A stretch of 64,000 bases of DNA from Adiantum capillus-veneris (Eukaryota; Streptophyta; Polypodiopsida; Polypodiales; Pteridaceae), in NCBI GenBank assembly GCA_014529385.2, contig CM043958.1:77190669-77254668 (forward strand). The letters run 5' to 3'. The notes under the pieces are model-generated. The model was not told where the DNA came from. It saw only the letters and a list, made by a program, of their open reading frames with translations, and ran no database searches. Positions within the stretch are counted from its first letter, which is position 1. Every line of letters begins with the position of its first letter. Positions 33,635 to 45,838 of the stretch are shown piece by piece. A program made the position numbers and the translations under genes.

Positions 33635-35612
33635 CCTCTTCAGCTGGCTATTGCAGGAGCTCGAGAAGATCAGCAAGACGCAATGTAAGCCAAAAGCCCC
33701 TGGTTGGCCACTACAACCCTTCCAGCCAAAGAGAGCCGTGCCGAGCTCCAATGTGGCAGTTTCCTCCTAATGGAGAGGAGCAGTTTACTACTATGGAGAT
33801 AGATTCAAACCAACCTGACAGCCCAAGTAGCGTACGGGTGTCCCTTGGGGATTTGCCTGAAGCCCTCTCCTGTGGTGAACAATTGGGCGTGGCAGCACTA
33901 CCAATCTAGAAATCCACTGTCTTCCTCCAGTCGATCAATGCTCTCGATGCGCAACAAAACACCTCAAGAGCCTGCTCCACACCTGTGCAGATTGGCCTCT
34001 TGGCCCTCCAAGTACATACCTAAGTCGTCAGCAAACTCAGTGTCCAGCAGCTCGTCTCCCCTAATAGGCAACTCTAATCCACGCCAACCAACCCCCACCA
34101 CTTTATGGGCTTGCCATTTCTTGCTTCCTGTGAAAGCAAAAATCTGCTATGGCCTCAGCATAGAAGAAAAAAAGGAAGGGGGAAAGAGGGCAGCCCTGTC
34201 CAACCGAACGCGTGAGCATGAAGCATTCCCCTCTTCCCCCTGCCAAAAGCACCTGACTGTGCTCATATGTATAGAGAGTTGACACTTCTCTGAACCATGT
34301 ATTTGAAAACCCCATCCTGTGCAGGGTGCCCTTCACGAAGTCCCAGTTACCTCTGTGTACACCTTCTCAAAATCGAGGAGTATCACAAGATCCTGTCCTT
34401 GGAGACGGGCGCTCCTTGACAAAACCTGTATGGGTGTTATGCATAATTCTCTCAAGTAGTGGTTGAGTTCTCAAACTCAGAGCCTTTGCTAAGATTTTGT
34501 AGGCTAAGTTGAGAATGGTGATGGGCCACCACTGCCGAATCTCATCCAAGGAGCCTCCCTCCTTGGGGATAAGGTATATCAACTTTCAAGCCCTCACTCA
34601 TGCTGTCAGCATCTCTCCAGTGTACAGAATGTGCTGGTAAGTGCTACAAAGATCACAACCAAGCAGCTCCCAATACTCCAAGAAGAAGTTGGGAGTCAAA
34701 CCATCCTCTCCTGGGCAGCTACCCCAAGAGAGTGCCCTAAGGGCCTCGTGGAGCTCCTCCAATTGGACAGGCATTTCTAGTCTCTGATGCATCTCCTCAA
34801 TAACTAGGCGAGGCATCTGTGCCCAAACCTGCTCTGTGCATGCATCTTGACGCTCTCACTGTGGCTCAACTGGAAGCAACTCACAGTAAAAGTTAGTAGG
34901 AACGGCACGCATATCCTCTGGCTCTGTAGCAACGGACTCATCAGGCCTCCTCAACTGACAAACAATGGTGCGCGCATGGTGAGGACCCACAGTCTCAAAG
35001 AACTCACCAGTAACTCTGTCTCCCACCTAGGTCCACTGAGATGCCTGACGATGAAAGGCAAACTCATGGCGCCGCTCCTCAATGGTGATCAGCTCCTGTC
35101 AAGCCTGCTGCATTTTCTCCTCCGTCCATGGACTATGAGGGTGGTGCTCCTGCATACGCTATAGGGAAGCAATGCCTAGTCGGAGCCGCTTCTCGTCTTG
35201 CATGGTTGCAGCCAAGGAGCTGCAAACTTCTGGAGGAGGAAACGACTAAGCTCAGCAAGACCAGTGGCCACTGTACTAGCAGGGGTGCCCTGCGTGCACA
35301 AACCCTCTGTCCAAAGCGCCACCACCTACTCTTTGAGCTCTGTATCTAGTAGAATCCTCTCGAGAATGCGTAGCATGGTAGTCCCACTCCTCTATCTGTC
35401 TACCACAGTAAGAATCACTGGTGCATGATCTGAAAAGGTGGTCCCTGCCAAAATTCATAGAGATCCTCCCATCTCACACATGTGGTCAGGTCGAGAGAAA
35501 GAGAGGCTATTTGAGGGCCGTACAAAGCCTGCATGCTGCCAAACACCTCAAGGTCATACATAAACGCTTCCAAGCTGCCAACTCAGCCCTGTGCACAGTA
35601 GCATGGCAGCTT
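33635..35612 (-). mobile_element. LINE family B fragment B2 (endonuclease end to reverse transcriptase)
   Basis: Corresponds, with many changes, to about 55070-57118 of the full-length LINE B in this window. On the minus strand it shows IYLIPKEGGSLDEIRQW, NLAYKILAKA, SVGQGCPLSPFLFFFYAEA (plant L1 reverse transcriptase) and an FADD active site near 34030. Frames are broken throughout. Homology stops at 35612 (gcatggcagc), where Gypsy sequence begins. It appears to be one part of a dismembered copy continued at 37905 and 40853. Confidence 0.8.
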
Positions 35613-37270
35613 TTTGGGTTTGTGCTCTTACTACAGGCGATTCATCAAAAATTTGCGGACATTGCTTCTCCTTTGCATGTTTTGATGCAAAAAGAGGTTT
35701 CTTTCACATGGGGACCATCTGAGATTGCAGCCTTCAAGAATCTCAAAGAAAAATTGACAACTGATCCAATGTTGGTTTTGCCAGACTTGCAAAAACCATT
35801 TGAGGTTTACCGTGATGCGTGTGGTCGCAGTTTGGGAGCGGTCTTAATGCAAGAGGGCCATGTTATAACTTACAAGAGCAGAATGTTTTCACGACTAGGA
35901 CAGGTTGCATATATTTATGAGAAAGAGCTTTTGGCAGTCATCCATGCTCTGACTCAGTGGCGACATTTTTCACTCGGAGCCAATTTCACAGTGTTCACCG
36001 ATCATCAGAGTTTGCTATACTTCTTGTCTTATAAACAGCTTTTGGACAAGTAGATAAAACATTTTGTCACAATTTCATTTTCAGATTGTCCATGTTTAGG
36101 GACAAAAGAATGTGGTGGCAGAAGCATTGTCTTGTAAGCCACTGATTTTGGCTATTTTCACGATTCACCACCACAGCTTCGAGGATATGGTAGATCAATA
36201 CGCCACAGATCCAGATTTTGTAGACATCTTTGACCGATTGTAGAAGTGGGGAGGTAGTTTCTGGCTATTCCCTTAAGGAAGGCTATTTGATGAGAAAAAT
36301 ATGTTGTGTGTAGCACAAGCATCGGGGAATAAGGTTTTCACAGAGTGCCATTGTCCACCTTTTTTGGGACATCGCAGCATAGAAACCACCTTGAAAGGTG
36401 TGGAATGGACGGTTCTTCTATTGGCTGAGGCTCAAAAAGGATGTGGGCAAGTTTGTTCATAGTTGTTTAGTAAGGTCAAGTTTGACAGGAATAAGACACG
36501 AGGTCTTCTGCAACCTTTACCTATACCTAGCTGACCATGGGAAAGTATAGCAATAGACTTCATTTTTTATCTTCCTAAGACTTAGAGTGGACATGATGGC
36601 ATTTGGACATCCATCGACAGATTTAACAAATAGGCTCATTTTGTCAAGAAGACAGCTAAGCCCGATCATTTGGCTAAGCTGTTTGTCTCACAGATTTTTC
36701 GATTTCATGGTATGCATGAGTCTATAGTTTCAGATAGAGATCCCCGTTTTACCAGTTTCTTTTGGAGGGCAATCTAGGAGAATATTGGTACACGGCTACA
36801 ATTCTCGTCCTCTTTCCCAATTTCACACATAGACAGATGGGCAATCGGAGATAGTGAATTCAGTGGGTTTGGACTTGTTGAAGTCATACATCCCTGATTA
36901 GAAGGTTGAGTGGGAGAAGTATTTGACCTTGGTGGAGTTTTCCTACAACAAAGTACATACGTCTACTGGGAAGGCGCCATTTGAGGTTATCGAGGGTGCT
37001 AAGAAGGTTCCACCTATTCTAAGCACCAAGGATAAGATTTTTGAAGCAGATCAATACATTCAAGATTTGGACACTACTTTTGCTAAGGTGCATGAGGCTC
37101 TCGAGAAGTCTCAAGCACGGCATAAGAAGGCAACGGACAAGCATCATCATGACTTGCAGCTGAAGGAGAATGAGTGGGTTCTTTTATGGTTTGAGAAGGA
37201 CGCCTACGGAAGCAAAAGGGTGTACTCCGGACAAAGGGGGGTTCAAACCCTAGTGAAAGAGACATAAGAA
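35613..37270 (+). pseudogene. Gypsy pol fragment (RNase H and integrase)
   Basis: Plus-strand Ty3/Gypsy sequence unrelated to the 1409-15856 element. It starts at the end of reverse transcriptase (HQKFADIASPLHVLM), then RNase H (DPMLVLPDLQKPFEVYRDA, YIYEKELLAVIHAL, the VFTDHQSLLYF motif), with TAG at 36051. The integrase core (36060-36920) is full of stops. A readable C-terminal part (36923-37215) has EFSYNKVHTSTGKAPFEV and KATDKHHHDLQLKENEWVLL. It lacks gag and most of the reverse transcriptase. The motif set is typical of plant chromovirus-like Gypsy, but no chromodomain was seen. Confidence 0.8.
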
Positions 37271-37904
37271 GTTTTACCAACTTGCAGGTTTCTATCGAGG
37301 GGCCCAAAAGGGGCTAGTCTAACCCGCCGAACTTATGAAACTCGGCCGAGGGGCCTAAACCCTTATAAAATAAAAACAGAAACCCAAAATTACGTGAAGC
37401 TGATGACGTGCCACTACTGTACGGACAGCCCGGTTTTACGCTGACATGTTGACGTGGCACCGTAGGGACCCCCGCAATTTGCGCTGCTGACGTGGCACTT
37501 GTACAAATTTTCACAAATCGCGTTGGCGGCTTTTAGATCTAGTTTTTGGGCTTTTAGACTTGAAGTTTTTCATGTACACTGCTTTTAGGAAGGCCAAGGG
37601 CCTATATAAGAATTGCGAGGGCCTCTCTCTCACAGATTGCATGGGAGCATTGCTGAAAGAAGAGGACCCTCGGACATTATACTTTGTGAAGCATTAAAAA
37701 TAAAAAAATACCGAAAGGGGCGCGAGGCTTTGGGGCCAATCTCTCTGGCCGCAGAACTTCGCCGTGCCATGTCGTCTCTCTTTCAACTTTATTCAATAGT
37801 TTCAGTTTCTCTCACGTGTGTTGCATTAGATTTACGGCTTAGAGTGTCCAAGTCTATTACAGAAGGACTAGCTTTGGGAGAGTATGGGTGTCTTGAAGTA
37901 GAAC
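37271..37904 (+). promoter_or_regulatory. Probable Gypsy 3' LTR with promoter-like elements
   Basis: Non-coding sequence directly after the Gypsy integrase, where a 3' LTR should lie. It carries three TGACGTG(G/C)CAC motifs (37404, 37450, 37488), ACGT-core sites of the bZIP type, and a TATATAAG box at 37603-37610. No second LTR copy is in the window to prove the boundaries, so the LTR assignment is an inference from position. Confidence 0.5.
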
Positions 37905-38285
37905 GCGTATTGTAGGTATATCTGCTGCCTTGGCAGTGACTGAGGCTGCCGTCTTGGAGTCTCCAAGACTTTCTCAACCTCGGAACCAATCCTAGAAAGA
38001 AGCGGGAGGTGCTCTCTCTTGGGCCAGGGAAGCACACAAAAATGGGAAGGTATGCTTCCTTCGCAAGAACATGTGAAGCTGGGTTGAATCCAATGAGCCA
38101 CTCTTGAAAGGTGATCCATGACCGCTCGAATGGCCAGCGGTCTCATCGCGACGACCTTGGCAGCCATCTCGGGAGTCTCGAACTCTATCTGGTAGTATCC
38201 TCGCCCAAGAAGCTCTTGGTCGATGATCTTTCCCACCTCTGCTATGTAAGCTCTCTGCCACGCTTGGAGAGGGGATTCCCATATT
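37905..38285 (-). pseudogene. LINE B ORF1 internal fragment B3
   Basis: The minus-strand translation has AEVGKIIDQELLGRGYYQIEFETPEMAAKV, close to the ORF1 of the full-length LINE B (AEVGKILEVQILGRGYYQIEF). It corresponds to about 58940-59285 there. This is the DUF4283-like N-terminal domain of plant L1 ORF1. It is isolated between a Gypsy LTR and a non-coding insertion. Confidence 0.8.
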
Positions 38286-40845
38286 TTGGTCATAAATAGA
38301 AAGTTTCTATTTTTGACAATTTTTCCACCTCTGATGAACTAATGATGAATATAGTGATGCAAGCTTTTCAAAAATAAAATTTTTACTTTTTTGCCACTTT
38401 TGTCCAAATATAGTAAGTTTTGAGGTGCTCGCACCCACCTAGACGCGACAGTCTTGTTTAAATCTACCCTGTCTTGAATTTCCATAAAAATAGCTACCTG
38501 CTCTGAAAATTGATAAATATAGCAAGTGTGTGCATCTAACGCCTTAGCTTGTCATCTTCAAACTTGTCTTTTAATAGCAACTTTCAGAATTAAATTTTGA
38601 TAAGCCACTCTAGACAATAAATTTTCATCCTGGTATTAATAAATTAATTCCTAAGTCTAAGTTATGTATGTGTATGCATGTGCATGGGCATGTATGTACA
38701 TGTGTATGTATGTCCATGGAGCCCATAAATGACCCATAGCCATGGACCCATCTCTTATGGTACGGTTGACTATAAGCATGGGTAAGTATATGATGTGTAT
38801 CACCCAAAACGGTAAAGAGGGACACTTCTAATGGCTAAGTAGGAGCTTGTGACATCTCTACTCATTCTTTTAGCAAGAGGGGGCGAGCAAGGGAGGTATG
38901 GGGCTGCCTTGGGAAACAAGACACCTCCAAATCTCTATATAAAGGGCATTCCCACTCAGTTTTACACACACATTGAAGATAGGGAGACTCTGTTGCTGTG
39001 GCTACTCGTTGGTGAAGCTTCTACAAGGCCTTGAGAGATCAAAAACTCCTACGCACAAGCGGTAATGTAAATTTGTTGCATCAATTCACTTCTACATCTG
39101 TATTCTCTTCTCTTCTCGAGAATTTCCAAACTACTACTACCATTCTTATTTTTATCTATCTAAATCTCGCTAGATATACCGGAAACTTTACTTATTATAC
39201 TCTAATTTATGATTCCTCAAGATGTTGCAAGATGGAAACAATCTAAAGCATGTGTTTTTCTTGAAACTCATGATTATGATTCTCGTTATGCACTCAATTG
39301 TGTCGACATACAAAAGTCTCCTGTTCAAATTTTCACTAAAAATTGAGAGAAAGGAAGTTCAAAATCAATCATCATTTACTGGTGGTAAGTGATGTGCTTA
39401 GCTTAAACTTAATATGCATTAAGCTTGCTGAAGTTGTATTATGGTCATCTACAAATGCAAGGGAGTGAGAATATTGCATGGGTTATAGTGTATGTGTATC
39501 ATAAGACTATGATAGAATTAATCAAAGAATAGTAATGTATGTCATAACCATAAATTGTCGATATTAAAGCACTTAAAATCAATTACCTTACTTCCATTGG
39601 GTTCTTTACACATTAGCTTACAAACTTCTCAAGTTAAGTATCTAGTATTGGGAATGATACCCAAGAGAACTTGCTATGGTGGATGACACAATCGCAAAGC
39701 CAGAACCAGTGATGGTAAATACAAAGGAAAGGCCTCGATGAATGAGGATGTGCCACTTATCCCACGAAGTGATGTTATTGTTCAAGAGCAGGTAGGAAAC
39801 TTCTTTTTTGTTTTATGCATCATGAGTAATTAGGAAGTAGAAAACTACCTAAACATTGAGTTAGTCCCAATTCGAAACCACATCAATTGAACTTGTTAAT
39901 TCTCTTTAAGTTGTATTAATATGGAAGGACTTCTGAAGTAGGAAAGAAATGTTTGCCTAGTAGGAAAACTTTCGAACCTTTTTCATTCAAAATCCTATAC
40001 CGATATGGTCAAAACTCCCTTTGATATCAGGGAGGAGGGCTTAGCGGAGTGAACACTAAAGCAATGCATATGGGTGCACACATCTTGCGGGTTTGTGCTC
40101 AGAATGCAGGATAATTACTTGCGGGTGTGTGCCTAGGTTACAAGTTAGTCACTGCGGGTTTGTGCCTAGATTGTAGGACAGTTTAGTTGTATGGGCAACT
40201 AAAGACACCGGGAGCAATAAACTCTCGCCAAGAGGAGGGAACTCTTGGGGTTTGGATATTTTGATAAAGAACGGTCGTATGTTGTTTTTCTTCTAGAAAA
40301 GATCGTTTTGGTGCCGTTGTGATCATGCTTAAAGGGTTGTTTTAACAAACTTGTGATGGGAATCTTAAAAAAGAATTATTATGTATGAACAATCATCTGG
40401 TAGTAATTGGAAAACAAGCTAAAAAGTGTGAGTGTGGGGTGGAAAGTGGGGGCTGGCTCAGGTTGCCAGTCAAGGATGGGTGGTCTCGATTAGTCGAGAA
40501 ACTTTCCACTCCCTCTTGTTAGGAGAAGCGAAACTAGAGACTCATTGTGCCAAAGTCGAGAAGTACCAATTGTAAGTGCATCTGAAAACTATGGGGAAAA
40601 AGGTATTTGGATTTTCTCTCTTTTGGAAGGTGAGAATTAGGGACGTATAAAATTCTTGTGCTAGTTGATGCTTTCCCTGCGAGACAGGGCTAGGAAACCT
40701 TTTCAATGGCTCGGACTCAAGCTACTTGGTAATGAGAGCCTGTCCATTAAAAATCTTGTCTATCTTGACTATGTTTTTCTCAAGCGATTAGGGCCTAGCG
40801 ACCTGTCATGTACCCTCCTATTGCCAAATGGATATGGTAACGGGG
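38286..40845. mobile_element. 2.6-kb non-coding insertion within LINE B
   Basis: The two flanking LINE B pieces (B3 ending near 38285, B4 starting near 40853) meet at the same point of ORF1, with a short overlap. The intervening 2.6 kb is therefore probably an insertion. It is AT-rich, without coding motifs. It contains a CTATATAAAGG TATA-like box at 38935-38945, a possible donor site near 39060, a short frame starting ATGGTGGATG near 39677, and three ~34-bp repeats (40085, 40119, 40152). No terminal repeats were found, so the class is unknown. Confidence 0.45.
40085..40185 (+). repeat. Three ~34-bp degenerate tandem repeats
   Basis: The phrase (t/c)tgcgggt(t/g)tgtgc(c/t) recurs at 40085, 40119 and 40152, with similar sequence between copies. 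Confidence 0.75.
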
Positions 40846-40852
40846 CAGGGAC

Positions 40853-41395
40853 CTCACATGCTAGGAGACGGACCTGAAGGAGGTCACGCATCTTGCCTCT
40901 GTTGGGATGGATGCCAATAATCTTGCAGATGACAAAGGTGACATGAAGACACTCCACCTCTGCTGCAAGGCTCGTTTTCTCTGATGGCGACAAAGCAAGT
41001 TGGATGGTGGGCTCGGCGGGGTCGGGTGAGGAGACTACATCTGAGTCCCTCTGTGGAGAAGCACAAGTCTCCATCTGTGTTTGCTATTGCGAGGAAAGGC
41101 GAAAGGGGGCGGACTGCTGCTGAAGCGCCGGGCGAGAAAGCCTTAGCCGGGTCTAGTGGGGAGAGGGGAAGCGAAGCCAAGCGAGGGATGGAAAAGGGGG
41201 GGAAGGGTGTTGGGAGTGAGCATGCGGACACTGGGGACGGGTATGGGCAGCGCACGAGACAAGGTGACCGGAGGGTGGGGGGGATGGCAGGGAGCGGGTA
41301 GGGCAGGGGACGGGCTAATGGCAAGGGTGCGCATGGTAGGAGGCGAGGAGGGGAATGCCAGTTGGTGATGGCGAGGGATTGTTGCAGCAACAATA
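40853..41395 (-). pseudogene. LINE B 5' end and ORF1 N-terminus, fragment B4
   Basis: On the minus strand this gives a C-rich 5' leader followed by METCASPQRDSDVVSSPDPA, matching MEAPASPQRDSPEAPSPDPA of the full-length LINE B (59489). The Met start at 41074 corresponds to the full-length ORF1 start. Homology stops near 40853 (RDLLQVRLLA), the position where fragment B3 begins. Keeping a 5' end without an adjacent 3' end is unusual for LINEs and points to later disruption. Confidence 0.78.
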
Positions 41396-42611
41396 AGCTC
41401 TGGTATATAGGTTTTAAATTTGGTGTCTTCAGAACTTTTGTTTTAGAAAATGCAGAGCATCACGTTTGGAGTTGTGGTTTAGAAGATACGGTTTGTTTCC
41501 CGCATGGTACAACCTACAGGTAGTTTGATGTAAAGTGAGTTGTGAAATCTAACGTGTCTTGTGGCGTATGCTCACTTTGAAATTGTGGTTTTAAAGAAGC
41601 AATGGGTGAAGTGGGAAGCTCTTTTCCTCAAGTGCATTAGTTGGAATCTGTTGTAATTCCATGCTAGGGCAAGTGATTTTTAGTTTCCATGGTGTCTTTT
41701 GGGTGGGCGTGTGCTTGTAAATTTCCAAGGGATCGCTTACCTTTGAGTTGTGCGGTTGTGGGAGTTGTTTTGATACAATTTGTGGTGTTGAATTGTGTCT
41801 TGAGTGCTCTTGAGAGACATTGCTATAGAGGTGCCCCTTGCTCTTGTTTTCCACTTAAGAGAGAGGTATTTGGATAGTGCTAGAGGCTTTCATAAAGACT
41901 TGATTCAAACTTTTGCATCTTCTCACTCATGTCATATTCTCATGAAAAGAGCGACTATGATACAATTATTGTCAGACTCGAGCATTTACACTCTCATGCT
42001 CTTCCTAGGGTAGCCAATCCCACTTTTTCTTTAATTATATCTCAAAAGTAAGAGGAGAAAGTTCTCATAAAACTAGACTTTTTCTATGTCTTTTAGGCTA
42101 AAATTGCTTCATTATTTGTAGCATGACATATTAATATGATATGTGATTCAATTTTTCTCTCTCACAAAATTGAACATTGTTTATGAGAAATGACTCCCAA
42201 CATAGGCAGAGACATAGCCAATTGTCAAAGAACCTACTTCTTGTAAGGACATCTAAGAAAATTTAGTAGACGGTGAATCGCATTGGAAAGTTGCTCTGTG
42301 AATGAGGTAATAAATGTTAGCCTCCTGCAGGAGGTGCAATTCAATACCTTTTACTTGTTTAAGGAAAAAAGGTACCCTTTTTTAACCGTTGTATTGACCT
42401 TTAGATCTCATCATAATGAAACGACTATTCAAGAAGACTAATGGAAAGATGAAGGTGGATTTATCAACAAAACTTTTTTTCTTTTGTATTCAAAACTTGA
42501 ATTTTCATGTTGGATATGCTCATCCTTCTCTCTTGCAAGAAAAAGTATCAATATCCTAATGTAAAACATTCTTTGAAACTAACTAAGCTCATTTTTCTCA
42601 TTTGAATGCAG
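41396..42611. other. Upstream region of the MADS-box exons
   Basis: AT-rich, no coding region supported. A pyrimidine-rich stretch followed by AG (ttttctcatttgaatgcag, ending 42611) is a good splice acceptor just before the MADS start. The sequence here may therefore include an intron in the 5' untranslated region. The promoter could not be located. Confidence 0.45.
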
Positions 42612-42624
42612 ATTGCTGAGGTCA

Positions 42625-42809
42625 ATGGGAAAAAGTAAAACCCAATTTCAAAAGATCGAGAAGGACTCCAATAGGCGAGTTACATTCAACAAACGAAGGA
42701 TTGGGCTTTTGAAGAAGGCTTATGAAATCTCTGTCCTTTGTGAGGTTGACATAGCTCTCATTTTTTTTGGACAAAATGGGGAAATGACATGTTTTGAAGG
42801 ACCTCGCAG
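42625..42809 (+). CDS. MADS-box transcription factor, first coding exon
   Basis: Encodes a complete MADS domain of about 60 residues: MGKSKTQFQKIE, then NRRVTFNKRRIGLLKKAYE and ISVLCEVDIALIFF. These are the DNA-binding and dimerisation residues of the family. The ATG at 42625 is chosen because MADS proteins start MG(R/K)xK. The exon has no stop and ends at CAG|GTGGCT (42809/42810), a consensus donor, with two bases of the next codon. The tail QNGEMTCFEGPR and the next exon resemble MIKC* (type II) proteins more than classic MIKC. Odd points are K for R at position 3 and N for S in VTFSKRR. MADS proteins bind CArG boxes as dimers; MIKC* members act mainly in the gametophyte. The class is an inference. 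Confidence 0.8.
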
Positions 42810-42931
42810 GTGGCTTGCTTGTCTCTCTCTCTCTTGATTTCGTGAAATGAAGGACTTACATTTTTGTTTTTTTCCTTTTTCTCTATGAATTCATGTAATG
42901 TGATATTTTACCTCATGGGTTCTTTTTGTAG

Positions 42932-42991
42932 TTCCATTGAGGAAGTCGTGATGGAGTTTGCTAGAGCTACTCCAGCTGAGAGAACAATGAG
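42932..42991 (+). CDS. MADS-box gene, second coding exon
   Basis: A 60-bp exon between a consensus acceptor (tttttgtag, ending 42931) and donor (gag|gtacaag, 42992). Joined in phase to the first exon it reads SSIEEVVMEFARATPAERTM and is open throughout. In MIKC* proteins the I region after the MADS domain has a similar 'IEDVL/F...LP..ER' helix. The following intron begins at 42992 and within 12 bp enters (TG)n(AG)n and then LINE A3. The rest of the gene lies beyond these insertions or outside the window. Confidence 0.7.
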
Positions 42992-42997
42992 GTACAA

Positions 42998-43100
<103 letters not shown>

Positions 43101-43692
43101 TGAAATGTTATATTGACGTCTTCAAAAGGCCAAAATGACCTATGAGACCAAAAAGTTACAACGTGGTGAATCTGATAATGTCTGAGTATCAAAAATAAAA
43201 AGGTACTGAAAAAGGGGGGGTACTATAGAATCCTAAGCTGCTAGATGTGAACTAAGCAGCTACCTGGAAGTGTGTAGGATATGAGTAGGGGGGTGAAAGT
43301 AGTGACTAAGGGCTAACACAACACAATGTGGGTGTGTGTGTGGGGATATAATGGGTAAGAGCTGATACAAAGGCTGGTACAAGATGAGCAGGGTGTACAA
43401 TCTTCAAAAGAGCTAAATTAGAGGAGTTCCATCATTGGTCGCTCGCAAATCTCATCAATCTCCTACATGGTCAGTAGTCTGACCGGCCGTCGTGAATGTC
43501 GAGCCAAAGTGATCCGAATCCTCTGATGCAGCCTCCTCGATGCTGTGTAGTCTTTTGCAGTCATGGGCATCTGGATCTCCCTAGCTCGGTTTCTGGATCA
43601 ATCAGCATGCCTGTGGTGTGAGGAGAGTGTGAGCTCAATTGTGGTAGCCGCTCCTCAGGCTGCCCAGTGTCCGCTCTAAAGAAGTCTGCGAT

Positions 43693-44010
43693 CTATCTCT
43701 GAGACTGGCTAGCCTCAACTCTCATCACACTCTCTCCGTGTCTACGCAGCTTGGGCAAAAACAGTCCCAGACATCTCCGGTCCTCATACCCCATGACTGT
43801 AGAGAGTGGTCCAAAGCCCTCTTTGAATAGGCACTGAAAGTGATTTCGTATCTCATAGTAAAAAAGGCAATGGCATGTGTAGTGCAACTCTATCTTAAGC
43901 TCCATGTGACATAGGGGACATGTCCTGGCCTCTGTTGGTACTCCGCTATATCTACCAGTCTCGACCCGAAGCTGGTGTGAAGATGTGCGTATCTGCCAAT
44001 AGCACATCAT
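43693..44010 (-). pseudogene. LINE A3 ORF2 C-terminal zinc-finger region
   Basis: LRVETGRYSGVPTEART is followed by CPLC...ELHYTCHC, the same CX2C...HX3C pattern as A1 and A4. The downstream GFGPLSTVMGYEDRRCLGLFL is closely paralleled in A4 (GFGPLDRIMHYQDQRCLGLYL). Several stops lie between this frame and the reverse transcriptase. Confidence 0.75.
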
Positions 44011-44547
44011 ATCCCATGAGATAAGTGGGTCTCCATGTATCTAGGCCTCGGCACAAAATCATCCTCAGTAAGCTGGAGAAGATGCTCACTATAGAAAGCC
44101 ATTTTCGTGCCCAACTCTTGTGCCGGCCGGTATCTAGCTGAGTCAGGTCCGGTGGATGAGCCTGGTGATCTCGGATTGTGTAAGAGTCAAAGAGGGTGCA
44201 TCCAATGAGTACTTGAAGGGGGGCAATCTGTCCATGCTGAACCCATGTACCTGAAACCATGATGTCATCTCCGGGTCTCCCCATATCAGCATGCTGTATC
44301 TCTCTGCATAGCTAACTGTCGAGAGGACTCAAGCGCTAGGCGGACATATCTATCTCTAAGGAGGTCCCACAAGCTGTGTATAAAGGAGACTGATCTGGTA
44401 AGCGCCTCAACCACTAGTGGGGGGGCAGCTAGCTCTGCTCGAATAATACTGAATTCAGCCCTGGCTCTAATAAGTCACGAGTCATAGAGATGAGAGGCTT
44501 CTCCATGTCTCCCTATCCATGAGCGCGACCCGAAATCCAGTGATGGT

Positions 44548-45768
44548 CTAATGAAGGCCCCCATATCTGAACTCCATAGAGCAATGCGGAAGCCACCAGA
44601 GTGTCAAAAGCCAGAGCTTCGTTCGAGGCTTCTGAAATTGAATCTGTGAACACATCCTCTCCAATCCACCCAATGCTGCATATGCTTTGGTCAATCTAGT
44701 CTCTGTTGCTCTCCTCAATGAAAATGCTGGTCCACTAAAGACCACCCCAAGGTAGGTGTAAGCATTTGTATACTCCATTGTCTCATGGCCGCATGTGAAT
44801 GCAGGTGCTGATCTCCTGGTCCAATGTGGGGTGGTGTTAAACACCATAACCTTGATTTTACCAAGGTTGACAGACAAACCATTTTCGTGGGCAAACCTAT
44901 GCAAAACATCCAAGTGATGTTGCATTCCCTCCGGAGAGTCGGAGATCAACACAATATCATCAGCATATAACAATAGTGGAATCCATGTCCCTGCTAGCTG
45001 TGCACCTCTATCACCCTCTCTCTCAATATAGTCGGAAACCTCATCCTCATACATACCAAATAGAGTAGGAGAGAGCAGGAAGCCTTGCTTCACCCAGATA
45101 GTGGAGTGAACTAATTTAGAGAACCCATTTGGAGTGCGTATATGCCCCACTACTGACCTGTATAATGCCATGATCCCCCAAATCAGCTTTGGTGGTACTC
45201 CCACCTCATGTAGTTTGCACACCAATCTAGCTGTGGGCACTATGTCAAATGCTTTGCGGAAGTCCAGAAAGCTACAATAGATCCGTCTCCCATGTGATCT
45301 GCCCTCAATAATGGCTTTGAGCGTCAAAATGTGGTCAAGAGTAGAAAAACTTTTCCTGAACCCTGCCTGCCCGGTTGAGCGTATACCCTCCCTCTCTACC
45401 CATCTACTCAACTGCTGCTCAAGAATGGATGCGTACAACCGCGCCAATGTGTGTCCAATCATGATAGTGCAATTATTCCCAAGCTCCATAGGGTCTCCTG
45501 ACTTGAAGATAGGTACAAAAGTAGATAAACTCCAAGTATCAGGCAAGCCCTCACACATGGCACGATTGAACATCACTGCTAGAAGCTCTGCGAGTAGATC
45601 CTTGGCATGTTTAAAATAAGCAGCCATTAAGCCATCATGATCATATGCTCTCCCAGTTCTCATCCTATCAATGGACTTCTTCACCAATTCAGAGGTGGAA
45701 AAACCACATGCATGGCTCGGGGGGTTGGTTATGCCATTTCCCTCTTGAATAACAAGTCTTGAGTTCAA
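44548..45768 (-). pseudogene. LINE A3 reverse transcriptase
   Basis: A 406-codon minus-strand frame homologous to A1: STFVPIFKSGDPMELGNN, GQAGFRKSFSTLDHIL, SFLDFRKAFDIVP, VKQGFLLSPTLFGMYEDEV, the YADDIVL active site near 44951-44971 and LSVNLGKIKVMVF. GCPL has become GFLL in the conserved motif, and the frame is lost after KLWLL. In-frame homology extends upstream of the listed Met to about 45830. The N-terminal part of the domain is missing at the break. Confidence 0.85.
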
Positions 45769-45838
45769 CTTCTCATCGGCTAGATCTTTAAGGTCTCTTG
45801 GGATGGTTTCCTACGACATGAAAACTCTCTTCTTCTCG

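Noticed and set aside
33845-34282. Plus-strand 145-codon frame
   Set aside because: It is antisense to the LINE B reverse transcriptase fragment and has no motif of its own.
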